This document shows, one piece after another, positions 18,732 through 27,432 of a DNA stretch of 64,000 nucleotides. The translations under genes and the position numbers were made by a program. The notes under the pieces were generated by a model. It saw nothing but the letters and a program-made list of their open reading frames with translations, was not told where the DNA came from and made no database searches. The DNA is taken from the NCBI GenBank assembly GCA_963739385.1, contig CAVUAI010000014.1, forward strand, positions 1 through 64,000, read 5' to 3'. The DNA comes from VAZQ01 sp963739385. Its GTDB lineage: Bacteria; Pseudomonadota; Alphaproteobacteria; Rhizobiales; Xanthobacteraceae. Each line of letters begins with the position of its first letter. Positions within the stretch are counted from its first letter, which is position 1.

Positions 18732-18971
18732 TCAGTCGATGAGAATGTCGATCGGGAGACGTCGCTTCGGTCCGGCCGGCGGCACGTTCGGATCGTAATT
18801 GGGGCTCCTCTCCGGCGTTGCGTCCGGCGGAACGTCCTTCGCCTCGGCGGCTGCCGCCCCGGGCGGTGGGTCGAGGGCGCCTTTGCGGCCGCACCCGGCA
18901 AGGCCGAGGGTCGCCGCAAGCACGCCGATGACCGCAATTCGGGCGAGGCGCAGGTCGGACAGGGAACTCAA
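18732..18971 (-). CDS. lptM: small LptM/YifL-like lipoprotein
   Basis: A 79-residue lipoprotein with signal helix (about 10-25) and lipobox LAGC with Cys27, followed by the typical GRKGALDPPP stretch and a Pro-rich tail. LptM assists maturation of the LptD lipopolysaccharide translocon at the outer membrane. The best start is TTG at 18971, with a good GGAGG seven bases upstream; a longer upstream frame without ribosome site is less likely. Location between argH and lysA is typical for this lipoprotein. Confidence 0.8.
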   Translation of the reverse strand: MSSLSDLRLARIAVIGVLAATLGLAGCGRKGALDPPPGAAAAEAKDVPPDATPERSPNYDPNVPPAGPKRRLPIDILID

Positions 18972-19078
18972 TTCGGGCCCTCCTCGATCGGCGGCACCAT
19001 AGCAGATCACATGCAAGAGGCGACAAGGCGGCGACAGAATGGCAACACCCCCCATCGTGCCGGCACAGGCCCCGCAGT

Positions 19079-20470
19079 CTACCGGCGTTCCTTTGCCAAG
19101 GCCTTAAGCCACCGGTTGGCTTCGCGCCGGACGTTCTTCGGCGCCGTGCCGCCAAGGCTCACGCGGCTTTTCACCGAATTGTCGACCGACAGCACCGCGA
19201 ACACGTCCTTGCTGACGCGCTTCTCGATCGCCTGCATGGCAGCCAACGGCAGCTCGTGCAGCGGGACATTCTCCGCCGCCGCCTTGGCCACGATCCGCCC
19301 GGTGACGTGATGGGCCTCGCGGAATGGCATCTTCTGCGTGCGCACCAGCCAGTCGGCGAGATCGGTCGCGGTGGCATAGCCCTCCCCCGCGGCTTGGCGC
19401 ATGCGGGCGACATCGGGGGTCATGTCGCGCACCATGCCGGTCATGGCGGCGATCGACAGCATGAGAGCGGAGAAGGCGTCGATGGCACCCTCCTTGTCTT
19501 CCTGCATGTCCTTCTGATAGGCGAGCGGCAACCCCTTCATCACGATCAGCAGCGCTTCGAGCGCGCCGGCGATGCGTCCGGTCTTCGCACGCACGAGCTC
19601 GGCCGCGTCCGGGTTGCGCTTCTGCGGCATGATCGAGGAGCCGGTGGTAAAGCGATCGGAGAGCGAGATCAGCCCGACCAGCGGCGAGCACCAGATCACG
19701 ATCTCCTCGGCGAAGCGCGAGAGGTGGACGGCCGTGATCGCCGCGGCGGCAAGCGTCTCGAGGACGAAATCGCGGTCGGAGACGGCGTCGAGCGAGTTCG
19801 CCATCGGCTTGTCGAAACCGAGCGCCTTGGCCGTCATGGTGCGGTCGAGCGGGAAGGCCGTGCCTGCGAGCGCGGCGGCGCCGAGCGGCGACTGGTTCGC
19901 CCGCGCGCGCGCATCTGCGAACCGGCCACGGTCGCGGGCCGCCATCTCCACATAGGCCAGCAGGTGGTGGCCGAAGGTAACGGGCTGAGCGCTCTGCAAA
20001 TGGGTGAAGCCCGGCATTACGGTCGCCGCGTGCGCGAGGGCCTTTTCGGCGAGCGCCTGCTGGTAGGAGGCGAGCGCCTGGTCGACGGCGTCGACCGCGG
20101 CTCTGATCCACAGCCGGAAATCGGTCGCGACCTGGTCGTTGCGCGAGCGCGCGGTATGCAGCCACCCCGCCGCCGGCCCGATCAGCTCGGCGAGCCGGCT
20201 CTCCACGTTCATGTGGATGTCTTCCAGCGCCCGCTTGAACTTGAACTTGCCGCTCTCGATCTCTGACAGGATCGTGTCTAGACCGTGAGCGATCTTGCCG
20301 GCATCGTCGGCCGTGATGATGCCTTGTTTGGCGAGCATCGCGGCATGGGCTTGGCTCGCGGCGATGTCCTGGCGGAAGAGGTGCCGGTCGAAATCGATGG
20401 AGGCGTTGATGTCCTCCATGACGGAATCGGGGCTCGCGCTGAAGCGTCCGCCCCACATCTTGTTGCTCAT
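19079..20470 (-). CDS. argH: argininosuccinate lyase
   Basis: The 463-residue lyase splits argininosuccinate into arginine and fumarate. The fumarase/aspartase superfamily signature GSSIMPQKRNPD is present near residue 280, with the N-terminal MWGGRFS start typical of ArgH. The ATG at 20470 fits the family better than the upstream extension. It is divergent from tlpA (27 bases between starts) and leads the argH-lptM-lysA group. Confidence 0.96.
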   Translation of the reverse strand: MSNKMWGGRFSASPDSVMEDINASIDFDRHLFRQDIAASQAHAAMLAKQGIITADDAGKIAHGLDTILSEIESGKFKFKRALEDIHMNVESRLAELIGPAAGWLHTARSRNDQVATDFRLWIRAAVDAVDQALASYQQALAEKALAHAATVMPGFTHLQSAQPVTFGHHLLAYVEMAARDRGRFADARARANQSPLGAAALAGTAFPLDRTMTAKALGFDKPMANSLDAVSDRDFVLETLAAAAITAVHLSRFAEEIVIWCSPLVGLISLSDRFTTGSSIMPQKRNPDAAELVRAKTGRIAGALEALLIVMKGLPLAYQKDMQEDKEGAIDAFSALMLSIAAMTGMVRDMTPDVARMRQAAGEGYATATDLADWLVRTQKMPFREAHHVTGRIVAKAAAENVPLHELPLAAMQAIEKRVSKDVFAVLSVDNSVKSRVSLGGTAPKNVRREANRWLKALAKERR

Positions 20471-20497
20471 GGCACGTCTACCGAGGTTTGACCGAGT

Positions 20498-21160
20498 ATG
20501 ACCGCACCCGAACAAGCGCGGCAGACCCACGCCAGGAAGCGGCTTGCCATGGTCGTGGCCGGCGGCATCGCCGGCGCCGCCATCGGGCTCGCGGCGGTAT
20601 ACGGGATCGGCACGATGCAGCGCAATGCGGGAGACGCCGCCTGCACCGAGGCGCTCGCGGTGGCGCAGCGCGTCGCGCCCCTCGCCCGCGGCGAGGTCGC
20701 GGCGTTCGCGGTCGCCGATCGCGCGCAGCGCCTGCCGGATCTCGCCTTCCAGGATGCCGCCGGCAACCCTCTACACCTCGCGGACTGGCGCGGGCGCACG
20801 GTGCTGCTCAACTTGTGGGCCACCTGGTGCGTGCCATGCCGCAAGGAGATGCCGGCGCTCGAGGCGCTGGCGCAGAAGCTCGGCTCCCCCGCCTTCGAGG
20901 TGGTCACGGTCAATATCGATACGCGCGATCCCGACAAGCCGCGGGCCTGGCTCAAGGAGGTCGGCATCGACGGACTGACCTACTATGCCGACCCCAGCGC
21001 CAAGGTCTTTCAGGATTTGAAGGTCGCTGGTCGCGCCGCCGGGATGCCGACCACGCTCCTTGTCGATCCCGCCGGCTGCGAGATCGGCACGCTGGCGGGC
21101 CCCGCGGAATGGGCGAGCGACGACGCGGTGAAGCTGGTGACCGCCGCGCTCAAGCAATAG
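20498..21160 (+). CDS. tlpA: thiol:disulfide interchange protein TlpA
   Basis: A 220-residue membrane-anchored thioredoxin-fold protein: one N-terminal helix (about 15-38), then a periplasmic domain with the redox site Cys111-Val-Pro-Cys114 and cis-proline in GMPTT. Two further cysteines (Cys49 and one near the C-terminus in PAGCEIG) match the extra disulfide of Bradyrhizobium TlpA. TlpA reduces copper-delivery proteins for cytochrome oxidase maturation. It is divergent from argH. Confidence 0.92.
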   Translation: MTAPEQARQTHARKRLAMVVAGGIAGAAIGLAAVYGIGTMQRNAGDAACTEALAVAQRVAPLARGEVAAFAVADRAQRLPDLAFQDAAGNPLHLADWRGRTVLLNLWATWCVPCRKEMPALEALAQKLGSPAFEVVTVNIDTRDPDKPRAWLKEVGIDGLTYYADPSAKVFQDLKVAGRAAGMPTTLLVDPAGCEIGTLAGPAEWASDDAVKLVTAALKQ

Positions 21161-21209
21161 CTCGCCCCGCCGATCGGTGTATTCGCAACTGATGCCGGGA
21201 GCACGATCG

Positions 21210-21848
21210 ATGATCGATCCGACGAACGCAACGGCCGCGATGGGCCTGATGGCAGGGATGCTCGCGCTGTCCCCGATGATCGCATGGGCAGAAAAGGCCG
21301 CGCCCGCGCGCGTGATCACCTGCGAACGGCCGTTCGACCGCTCTGCGAACCACAACGGTCTGGTGAAGGCCTTCCGCAAGGACGTCGTGTACCAGGAGGT
21401 CGACGGCGCGGAAGGGGCCAAGATCAAGGCCAGCGTCCTCTACCCGCAAGACCCAAAGGCGAGGCTGGAGTTCATCTGGAGCGACGAGAAGGCACGGCGC
21501 CGCCCTGCCGTGATCAGGGCGAAGGATCAATCGAGCTGGGCCACCGCGAACGGCATTCGCATCGGCATGACGCTCGCCGAGGTTGAACAGATGAACGGCA
21601 AGCCGTTCAAGCTGTCCGGCTTCGACTGGGATTACGGCGGCCGCGTCATCGACTGGCAGGGCGGCGCACTGGGCAAGCCGCAGCGCGGCGGCTGCACCAT
21701 CGGGGTCGAGTTCGTCCATCCCGAGGACGCGCCGGAAGCTCACCTGACCAAGGTATCCGGTGACAGCGAGTTCCTCTCCGACAACGCCGACATGCGCGCG
21801 GTCGAGCCCTTCGTGGGGGCCGTGACCGTGTCCTATCCGAAGCGTTGA
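21210..21848 (+). CDS. secreted protein of unknown function
   Basis: This 212-residue product has an N-terminal hydrophobic segment ending near AWAEKA (about residue 20), so it is probably exported. I do not recognise the family. Two cysteines, one in ITCERP and one in GGCTIG, may form a disulfide. The sequence contains a stretch GIRIGMTLAEVEQMNGKPF that resembles the short GxxxxEVxxxxG motif of BamE/SmpA-type lipoproteins, but without a lipobox. Start at 21210 chosen for the GGGAG upstream; ATG at 21192 is an alternative. It follows tlpA by 50 bases. Confidence 0.65.
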   Translation: MIDPTNATAAMGLMAGMLALSPMIAWAEKAAPARVITCERPFDRSANHNGLVKAFRKDVVYQEVDGAEGAKIKASVLYPQDPKARLEFIWSDEKARRRPAVIRAKDQSSWATANGIRIGMTLAEVEQMNGKPFKLSGFDWDYGGRVIDWQGGALGKPQRGGCTIGVEFVHPEDAPEAHLTKVSGDSEFLSDNADMRAVEPFVGAVTVSYPKR

Positions 21849-21921
21849 TTTCGCCGCGCTAGCTTGACAGCGCGACATTAGCCGATCGTCAGACAATGTT
21901 CGCGAGCAGCGCGATCGACGC

Positions 21922-22803
21922 TCAGCGGGTCGGCACCGGCTTCTCGCCGCGGTAGTCGTAGAAGCCGCGCTGCGTCTTGCGCCCGAGCCAGCCGGCCTCG
22001 ACGTATTTCACCAGCAGCGGACACGGCCGGTACTTGGAGTCGGCCAGACCCTCGTGCAGCACCTGCATGACCGAGAGACAGGTGTCGAGCCCGATGAAAT
22101 CGGCGAGCTCGAGCGGTCCCATGGGATGGTGGGCGCCCAGCCGCATCGCGGTGTCGATCGCCTCGACATTGCCGACGCCTTCGTAGAGCGTGTAGATCGC
22201 CTCGTTGATCATCGGCAGCAGGATACGATTGACGATGAAGGCGGGGAAATCCTCCGCCACGGCAATCGTCTTGCCGAGTCTGCTGACGAACTGCTTGGTG
22301 GTGTCGAAGGTTGCGTCGTCGGTGGCGATGCCGCGAATGAGCTCGACCAGCTCCATCAACGGCACCGGATTCATGAAATGAATGCCGATGAAGCGCTCGG
22401 GACGGTCGGTCGATGAGGCCAGCCGGGTGATCGAGATCGACGACGTATTGCTGCCGATGATGGCGTCAGGCTTGAGGACCGGGCAGACGCTGGCGAAGAT
22501 CGCGCGCTTGACGTCCTCCTTCTCGGTCGCGGCCTCGATGACGAGATCGCAATCGTCGAAGGCTTCGTATGTTTCCGCGGCTTCGATGCGGCCGAGCGCG
22601 GCCTGACGCTCCTCTTCAGTGATCCGCTTGCGGCTGACCTGCCGCGCCATGTTGCCGTTGATGGTCGCGATTCCTGCCTTGATGCGGTCGGGGGAGAGAT
22701 CGTTGAGCTTGACGTCGATACCGGCGAGCGCGCTCACATGCGCGATGCCGCTGCCCATCTGTCCGGCGCCGATCACGCCGATCCTGCGAATTTGGAGCGC
22801 CAT
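21922..22803 (-). CDS. hbd: 3-hydroxybutyryl-CoA dehydrogenase
   Basis: A 293-residue NAD-dependent enzyme that interconverts acetoacetyl-CoA and 3-hydroxybutyryl-CoA. The Rossmann motif GAGQMGSGI is at the N-terminus, and the catalytic block HFMNPVPLMELVELI lies near residue 145. The start at 22803 is chosen; an upstream in-frame ATG at 22845 would add 14 residues. It lies downstream of etfBA in the same direction, which in Rhizobiales is a conserved group serving acyl-CoA metabolism. Confidence 0.92.
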   Translation of the reverse strand: MALQIRRIGVIGAGQMGSGIAHVSALAGIDVKLNDLSPDRIKAGIATINGNMARQVSRKRITEEERQAALGRIEAAETYEAFDDCDLVIEAATEKEDVKRAIFASVCPVLKPDAIIGSNTSSISITRLASSTDRPERFIGIHFMNPVPLMELVELIRGIATDDATFDTTKQFVSRLGKTIAVAEDFPAFIVNRILLPMINEAIYTLYEGVGNVEAIDTAMRLGAHHPMGPLELADFIGLDTCLSVMQVLHEGLADSKYRPCPLLVKYVEAGWLGRKTQRGFYDYRGEKPVPTR

Positions 22804-22914
22804 GCTCTCGGAACGTACCTTCGGCCGCGCTTTGACCTCGATCATGTTCTTTTGCCTGTTTTACGCCGATCCGGATCGCGACACCACGGGTCCAGGGCCG
22901 CAGTTCACCGATCG

Positions 22915-23859
22915 TCAACGACCCGTCTTGCCGAGTTCCGCTGCCAGTTCCGGCAGCGCTTGATAGAGGTCGGCGACCAGGCCGTAATCCGCGACCTGGA
23001 AGATCGGAGCCTCTTCATCCTTGTTGATGGCCACGATGACCTTCGAATCCTTCATGCCGGCGAGATGCTGGATGGCACCGGAAATACCGACGGCAATGTA
23101 AAGCTCGGGCGCAACAACCTTGCCGGTCTGGCCGACCTGCCAGTCGTTGGGCGCATAGCCGGCATCGACCGCCGCGCGCGAGGCGCCGACGGCGGCCCCG
23201 AGCTTGTCCGCCACCGGCTCGATATATTTGGTAAAGTTCTCCCGACTCTGCATCGCCCGGCCGCCGGAAATGATGATCTTCGCCGACGTGAGTTCCGGGC
23301 GCTCCGATTTCGACAGCTCCTCGCCGACAAAGGCGGAGATGCCCGGATCGGCCGCCGAGGCGGCGTCCTCGATCGGCGCCGACCCGCCTTCGCCCGTCGC
23401 CTGGAAGGTCGAGGTGCGCACGGTGATCACCTTGGTCTTGTCCTTGGCGCGCACGGTCTGCACTGCGTTGCCGGCATAGATCAGGCGCTCAAAGGTATCG
23501 GGCGCGATCACCTTGACGATGTCGGAAACCTGCATCACGTCCAGCAGCGCCGCGACGCGCGGCATGACGTTCTTGCCGGTGGTGGTCGCCGGCGCAACGA
23601 TCGCGTCATAGGCGGGAGCCAGCGAGTGGACGAGCGCGGCCACCGGCTCGGCCAACATGTGTTCGTAGGGAGCGCCGTCGGCGAGCAGAACCTTGGTCAC
23701 GCCGTCGAGCCTGGCGGCAGCTTCGGCAACCGGGCGGCACGCCTTGCCGGCCACCAGCAGGTGCACGTCCCCACCCAGCGCCTTCGCGGCGGTCAGTGCC
23801 TTGTTGGTTGCGTCCTTGAGCGTCTTGTTGTCGTGCTCGACGAGCAGGAGCGTGGTCAT
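22915..23859 (-). CDS. etfA: electron transfer flavoprotein alpha subunit
   Basis: EtfA binds FAD and, with EtfB, carries electrons from acyl-CoA dehydrogenases to the ETF:quinone oxidoreductase. The 314-residue product shows the C-terminal FAD-binding region (GISGAIQHLAGMK and NKDEEAPIF). Its ATG overlaps the etfB stop by one base (TGATG), giving tight translational coupling. A likely client in this window is the methylsuccinyl-CoA dehydrogenase at 30.0-31.7 kb. Confidence 0.96.
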   Translation of the reverse strand: MTTLLLVEHDNKTLKDATNKALTAAKALGGDVHLLVAGKACRPVAEAAARLDGVTKVLLADGAPYEHMLAEPVAALVHSLAPAYDAIVAPATTTGKNVMPRVAALLDVMQVSDIVKVIAPDTFERLIYAGNAVQTVRAKDKTKVITVRTSTFQATGEGGSAPIEDAASAADPGISAFVGEELSKSERPELTSAKIIISGGRAMQSRENFTKYIEPVADKLGAAVGASRAAVDAGYAPNDWQVGQTGKVVAPELYIAVGISGAIQHLAGMKDSKVIVAINKDEEAPIFQVADYGLVADLYQALPELAAELGKTGR

Positions 23860-24608
23860 CAGATCAGGCCCATCTCGTTCTTGAGCTTGTCGACAAGCTC
23901 GCCGACCGTCTTCACCTTTACGCCCGCCTTGCGGCCGGCCGGCTCGGTCGTCTTGAGCACCTCGAGCCGCGGCGAGACGTCTACCCCGTAGGCGTCCGGC
24001 GTCTTCTCGTCTATCGGCTTCTTCTTTGCCTTCATGATGTTGGGCAGGCTGGCATAGCGAGGCTCGTTCAGCCGCAGATCGGTGGTCACGATCGCCGGCC
24101 CCTTGAGCTTGACCGTCTGCAGGCCGCCGTCGACCTCACGCGTGACCAGAAGGCTGTCGCCCTCGATCACCAGTTTCGAGGCAAAAGTGCCCTGCGGCCA
24201 GCCGGTCAGCGCCGCCAGCATCTGTCCGGTCTGATTGCAGTCGTCGTCGATCGCCTGCTTGCCCATGATGACCAGGCCGGGCTTCTCGGCATCGACGATG
24301 GCTTTGAGGATCTTGGCGACGGCGAGCGGCTCGAGCGTCTTGTCGGTCTTCACCAGGATGCCGCGATCGGCCCCCATGGCGAGCCCGGTGCGAATGGTTT
24401 CGGCGGCCTGCGGCGGGCCGATCGACACGCAGACGATTTCGGTCGCCTGGCCCTTCTCCTTGAGCCGGAGCGCCTCCTCGACGGCGATCTCGTCAAAGGG
24501 ATTCATCGACATCTTGACGTTTGCGAGCTCGACGCCGCTGCCGTCGCTCTTGACGCGAATTTTGACGTTGTAGTCCACCACGCGCTTGACGGGCACCAGA
24601 ATTTTCAT
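23859..24608 (-). CDS. etfB: electron transfer flavoprotein beta subunit
   Basis: A 249-residue ETF beta subunit starting MKILVPVKRVVDYN, with the AMP-binding and partner-recognition region (about 115-200) ending in LNEPRYASLPNIMKAKKK. It leads etfA and is followed by hbd. A promoter with a perfect -35 element lies about 65-90 bases upstream. Confidence 0.96.
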   Translation of the reverse strand: MKILVPVKRVVDYNVKIRVKSDGSGVELANVKMSMNPFDEIAVEEALRLKEKGQATEIVCVSIGPPQAAETIRTGLAMGADRGILVKTDKTLEPLAVAKILKAIVDAEKPGLVIMGKQAIDDDCNQTGQMLAALTGWPQGTFASKLVIEGDSLLVTREVDGGLQTVKLKGPAIVTTDLRLNEPRYASLPNIMKAKKKPIDEKTPDAYGVDVSPRLEVLKTTEPAGRKAGVKVKTVGELVDKLKNEMGLI

Positions 24609-24671
24609 GGAGTGCGCTTCTCGCGACGATCAGCTCGGGCCGCCCCGGCCGCCTGGCTAAAGACGGCGGCA

Positions 24672-24700
24672 ACCTAATGGCCGCCGCCTCGCAGTGTCAA
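24672..24700 (-). promoter_or_regulatory. candidate promoter of etfBA-hbd
   Basis: On the minus strand TTGACA (24700-24695) is followed after 17 bases by TTAGGT (24677-24672). The -35 is consensus; the -10 is weak, as is common in alphaproteobacteria. It lies between the rhomboid stop and the etfB start. Confidence 0.45.
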
Positions 24701-24719
24701 CGGACTGTGTCCGGCCGCA

Positions 24720-25466
24720 TCAACGCAAGGTGTCGAATCGGGCCGCACGGCCGGCGGGGTTGGGTCCGATCTGAACGACCGTATCCGGCACTGGCCGCAG
24801 GCACTGGAACAGCTTGATCCTCCGCGGCTTGAGCAACGGGAACAGGATGCCCCCGCCCAGCATGCCGCCGAAATGGCACCAATAGGCGACCTCGCTCTTC
24901 GAGGACGCGCCCAGATTCCACAACTGGGTCAGCACGAACAGGCCCACCACCCAATAGGCGCTGATGCGAAGCGGGATGATGCCGAGCAGCACCGTGATCT
25001 TGGCGCAAGGACGCAGCATCACATAGGCGACCACGACGCCCGCGATCGAGCCGGAAGCGCCGATCAGCTCGATGCCGGAGTGCACATCGTTGGCGACGAA
25101 GACAAGGCCGCCCGTGACGCCGGCGAGAAGATAGAACGCGAGAAAGCGCAGGCGGCCGAGCGCCCGCTCGATGTCGTCGCCGAACACCCACAGGAAAATC
25201 ATGTTGCCGACGAGGTGCGCGATGTCAGCGTGAAAAAACTGGTAGGTGACGAGAGTCGCAAATGCCGGCACCCAGCCGCGCGCGGACATATCGCCCATCA
25301 GCGCCGCCGGAGTGAGGCTGAAGGTATCGATCATCCGATCGAGGGCAAGCTGGCTGGCCCCCGCCTCGTAGAAGAAAATCGCAAGATTGGCCGCGATCAG
25401 GCACCAGGTGACGACTGGCTTCACCGGCTCGGCGAAGGGATTGTCGTCGTAGATCGGCACGACCAT
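24720..25466 (-). CDS. rhomboid family intramembrane serine protease
   Basis: The 248-residue integral membrane protein has six predicted TM helices. The catalytic serine is Ser138 in GASGS and the histidine is His198 in CHFGGMLGG, so the dyad is intact. Rhomboids cleave single-pass membrane proteins within the bilayer; the substrate is unknown. It begins 15 bases after the adenosyltransferase stop, so it is probably in the same transcript. Confidence 0.9.
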   Translation of the reverse strand: MVVPIYDDNPFAEPVKPVVTWCLIAANLAIFFYEAGASQLALDRMIDTFSLTPAALMGDMSARGWVPAFATLVTYQFFHADIAHLVGNMIFLWVFGDDIERALGRLRFLAFYLLAGVTGGLVFVANDVHSGIELIGASGSIAGVVVAYVMLRPCAKITVLLGIIPLRISAYWVVGLFVLTQLWNLGASSKSEVAYWCHFGGMLGGGILFPLLKPRRIKLFQCLRPVPDTVVQIGPNPAGRAARFDTLR

Positions 25467-25481
25467 GCGAAATTCGCCCCG

Positions 25482-26057
25482 TCACCGATTCTGGCCGGGC
25501 TGCCACAGCACGTCCGACTCGCCCTTGTCATTGGCGTGCCTGCCAGCCACGAACAGAAAATCCGAGAGACGGTTGACATATTTCAGAGCCGCCGGGGTTA
25601 CGCCTTCGCCCGGCTGGTCGTTGAGCTCGACCATCAGCCGTTCGGCGCGACGGCACATGGTGCGCGCGAGATGAAGATACGCGGCGGCCGGCCGCCCGCC
25701 CGGCAGGATGAACGACCGCAACGGGGCAAGATCGGCATTGAATTCGTCGATCCGCTGCTCCAGCCATTCCACCTGCGCGTCGGTCACCGTCATGCGCGCG
25801 CCGCCAGGCCCCTTCGCCGACAGGCAGAGATCGGCCTCGACGTCGAACAGGTCGTTCTGGATGCGCGCCAGCACGAGATCGAGCGCGGGATCGGCGGTGC
25901 CCGTTTGCACGCGTACCAACCCGATCGCGGCGTTGACCTCGTCCAGGGTGCCGTAGGCGGAAACGCGCAGGTCGTATTTCTTGCGTCGATCGCCGCTGCC
26001 GAGGGCCGTGGTGCCGTCGTCGCCGGTGCGCGTGTAGATCCGGTTGAGAACGACCAT
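25482..26057 (-). CDS. PduO-type ATP:cob(I)alamin adenosyltransferase
   Basis: A 191-residue enzyme that transfers adenosine from ATP to cob(I)alamin to make adenosylcobalamin. The N-terminal ATP-binding motif TRTGDDGTT and the R-x-x-CRRAER block near residue 135 are diagnostic of the PduO/MMAB class rather than BtuR/CobA. Its product is the cofactor of the ethylmalonyl-CoA mutase encoded at 45 kb and of methylmalonyl-CoA mutase. It lies 8 bases downstream of the twin-TM gene. Confidence 0.92.
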   Translation of the reverse strand: MVVLNRIYTRTGDDGTTALGSGDRRKKYDLRVSAYGTLDEVNAAIGLVRVQTGTADPALDLVLARIQNDLFDVEADLCLSAKGPGGARMTVTDAQVEWLEQRIDEFNADLAPLRSFILPGGRPAAAYLHLARTMCRRAERLMVELNDQPGEGVTPAALKYVNRLSDFLFVAGRHANDKGESDVLWQPGQNR

Positions 26058-26065
26058 CGCTTCGC

Positions 26066-26260
26066 CTATTTGCCCAGCATCCAGATGGTCAGCATTATGA
26101 CGATGATCGCGATGAATTGCAGCAGTACGCGCAGCCTCATCAGCTTCTGCGATTTGTGCGGCGAGCCGCCGCGCATCATGTTGGTCAGCCCGAGCAGCAG
26201 CACCACAGCGACGGCGCCGATCGCGATCGGCACGAGGGCATAGGCCAGAAATCCGCTCAT
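26066..26260 (-). CDS. small twin transmembrane protein (HIG1-like)
   Basis: This 64-residue protein consists of two hydrophobic helices (about 5-25 and 42-62) joined by a basic loop (MMRGGSPHKSQKLMRLRV), the layout of the HIG1/twin-TM family. Role unknown; HIG1 proteins can associate with respiratory complexes. GAGG lies six bases before the ATG at 26260. It leads the adenosyltransferase-rhomboid set. Confidence 0.8.
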   Translation of the reverse strand: MSGFLAYALVPIAIGAVAVVLLLGLTNMMRGGSPHKSQKLMRLRVLLQFIAIIVIMLTIWMLGK

Positions 26261-26412
26261 CGGCAACCTCTTAACACCCTGAAGATGGTGAGGCCATCGC
26301 CCACGGCGCAATTCCCGGCAGCGAAATAGTGTCCGGCACGCATTCAAATGTGCGGGATTTGAAATTACGGCCGGCGCGCCTACCATTGCCGCGCCCTTCG
26401 ACGGGGAAACGA

Positions 26413-27375
26413 ATGCGACGCCACGTCAACCTTATCGCCCTCGTGCTGCTGGGGATCTGCGGCAACGCATGTGCGCAGAGCTGGCCTGCAAAGCCCATTC
26501 ACGTCGTGGTGCCTTTCACCGCCGGCAGCGCGACCGACATCATCGCCCGCACGGTGTTGGAACAGGTCGGGCGGCAAGTCGGGCAGCCCGCCGTGATCGA
26601 GAGCAGGCTCGGTGCCGGCGGCACCACAGCCTCCGCCGCCGTGGCCCGGTCGGACCCCGACGGCTACACCATCCTGTTCACCTCGTCCGCCTACACGATC
26701 ACCCCGTTGATCCAGACCAACCTGCCGTTCGACCCCTTGCGCGATCTGGCCGGCGTGACGCCGGTCGCGAACCTGCCGAACGTCATGGTGATTCCGCCGG
26801 ACCGGCCCTTCAGGACGCTGCCCGCCATGGTCGCCGCCGCCAAGGCCAAACCCGATTTGCTGAATTACGCCAGCGTCGGGCCCGGCACCGCATCACATGT
26901 CATTGCCGAACTGTTGAAGCTGCGCGCCGGATTCCAGGCCCAGCACGTTCCGTTCAAGGGACCGGCCGAGGCGCTGACCGAAATCATGGCCGGGCGGGTC
27001 GATTTCTTCATCGTTCCGACCTTGCCAGCGATGCCGATGATCCGCGACGGCAGGCTCGCGGCGATCGCCGTGAGCTCGTCGCGCCGCGCGGCCGATCTTC
27101 CCGACGTGCCGACCACGGTCGAAGCCGGCTTCCCCGATACTGCCTATAATTTCTGGTTCGGTGTCCTGGTGCCGGCAAGGACCCCGCGTGACATTGTCGA
27201 GCGGCTGAACCAGGAGATCGCCAAGGCGCTGCAGGTGCCGGAGGTGAAGGACCGCATCAGCAAGCTTGGCGGCGAGCCGACGTACCTGCCCCCGTCGGCG
27301 TTCGACGCTCATCTCAAGGACGAGATCGAGACCAACGCGATCGTCGTCCGGGCGTCCGGCCTCAAGGCGAATTGA
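26413..27375 (+). CDS. Bug/TctC-family solute-binding protein (1 of 4)
   Basis: A 320-residue periplasmic binding protein with a signal peptide ending ACAQS and the Bug signature PFTAGSATDIIAR near residue 36. These proteins bind small carboxylates for tripartite (TctABC) uptake. No TctA or TctB membrane gene is nearby, so it is an orphan receptor. It lies upstream of the epimerase-like and amidohydrolase genes in the same direction and may bind their substrate. Confidence 0.9.
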   Translation: MRRHVNLIALVLLGICGNACAQSWPAKPIHVVVPFTAGSATDIIARTVLEQVGRQVGQPAVIESRLGAGGTTASAAVARSDPDGYTILFTSSAYTITPLIQTNLPFDPLRDLAGVTPVANLPNVMVIPPDRPFRTLPAMVAAAKAKPDLLNYASVGPGTASHVIAELLKLRAGFQAQHVPFKGPAEALTEIMAGRVDFFIVPTLPAMPMIRDGRLAAIAVSSSRRAADLPDVPTTVEAGFPDTAYNFWFGVLVPARTPRDIVERLNQEIAKALQVPEVKDRISKLGGEPTYLPPSAFDAHLKDEIETNAIVVRASGLKAN

Positions 27376-27432
27376 AGCAGCGTCCGATCCCGCGAAAAGA
27401 GCCATGCCCCTTCACCTCGATTGCGCGCGGTC

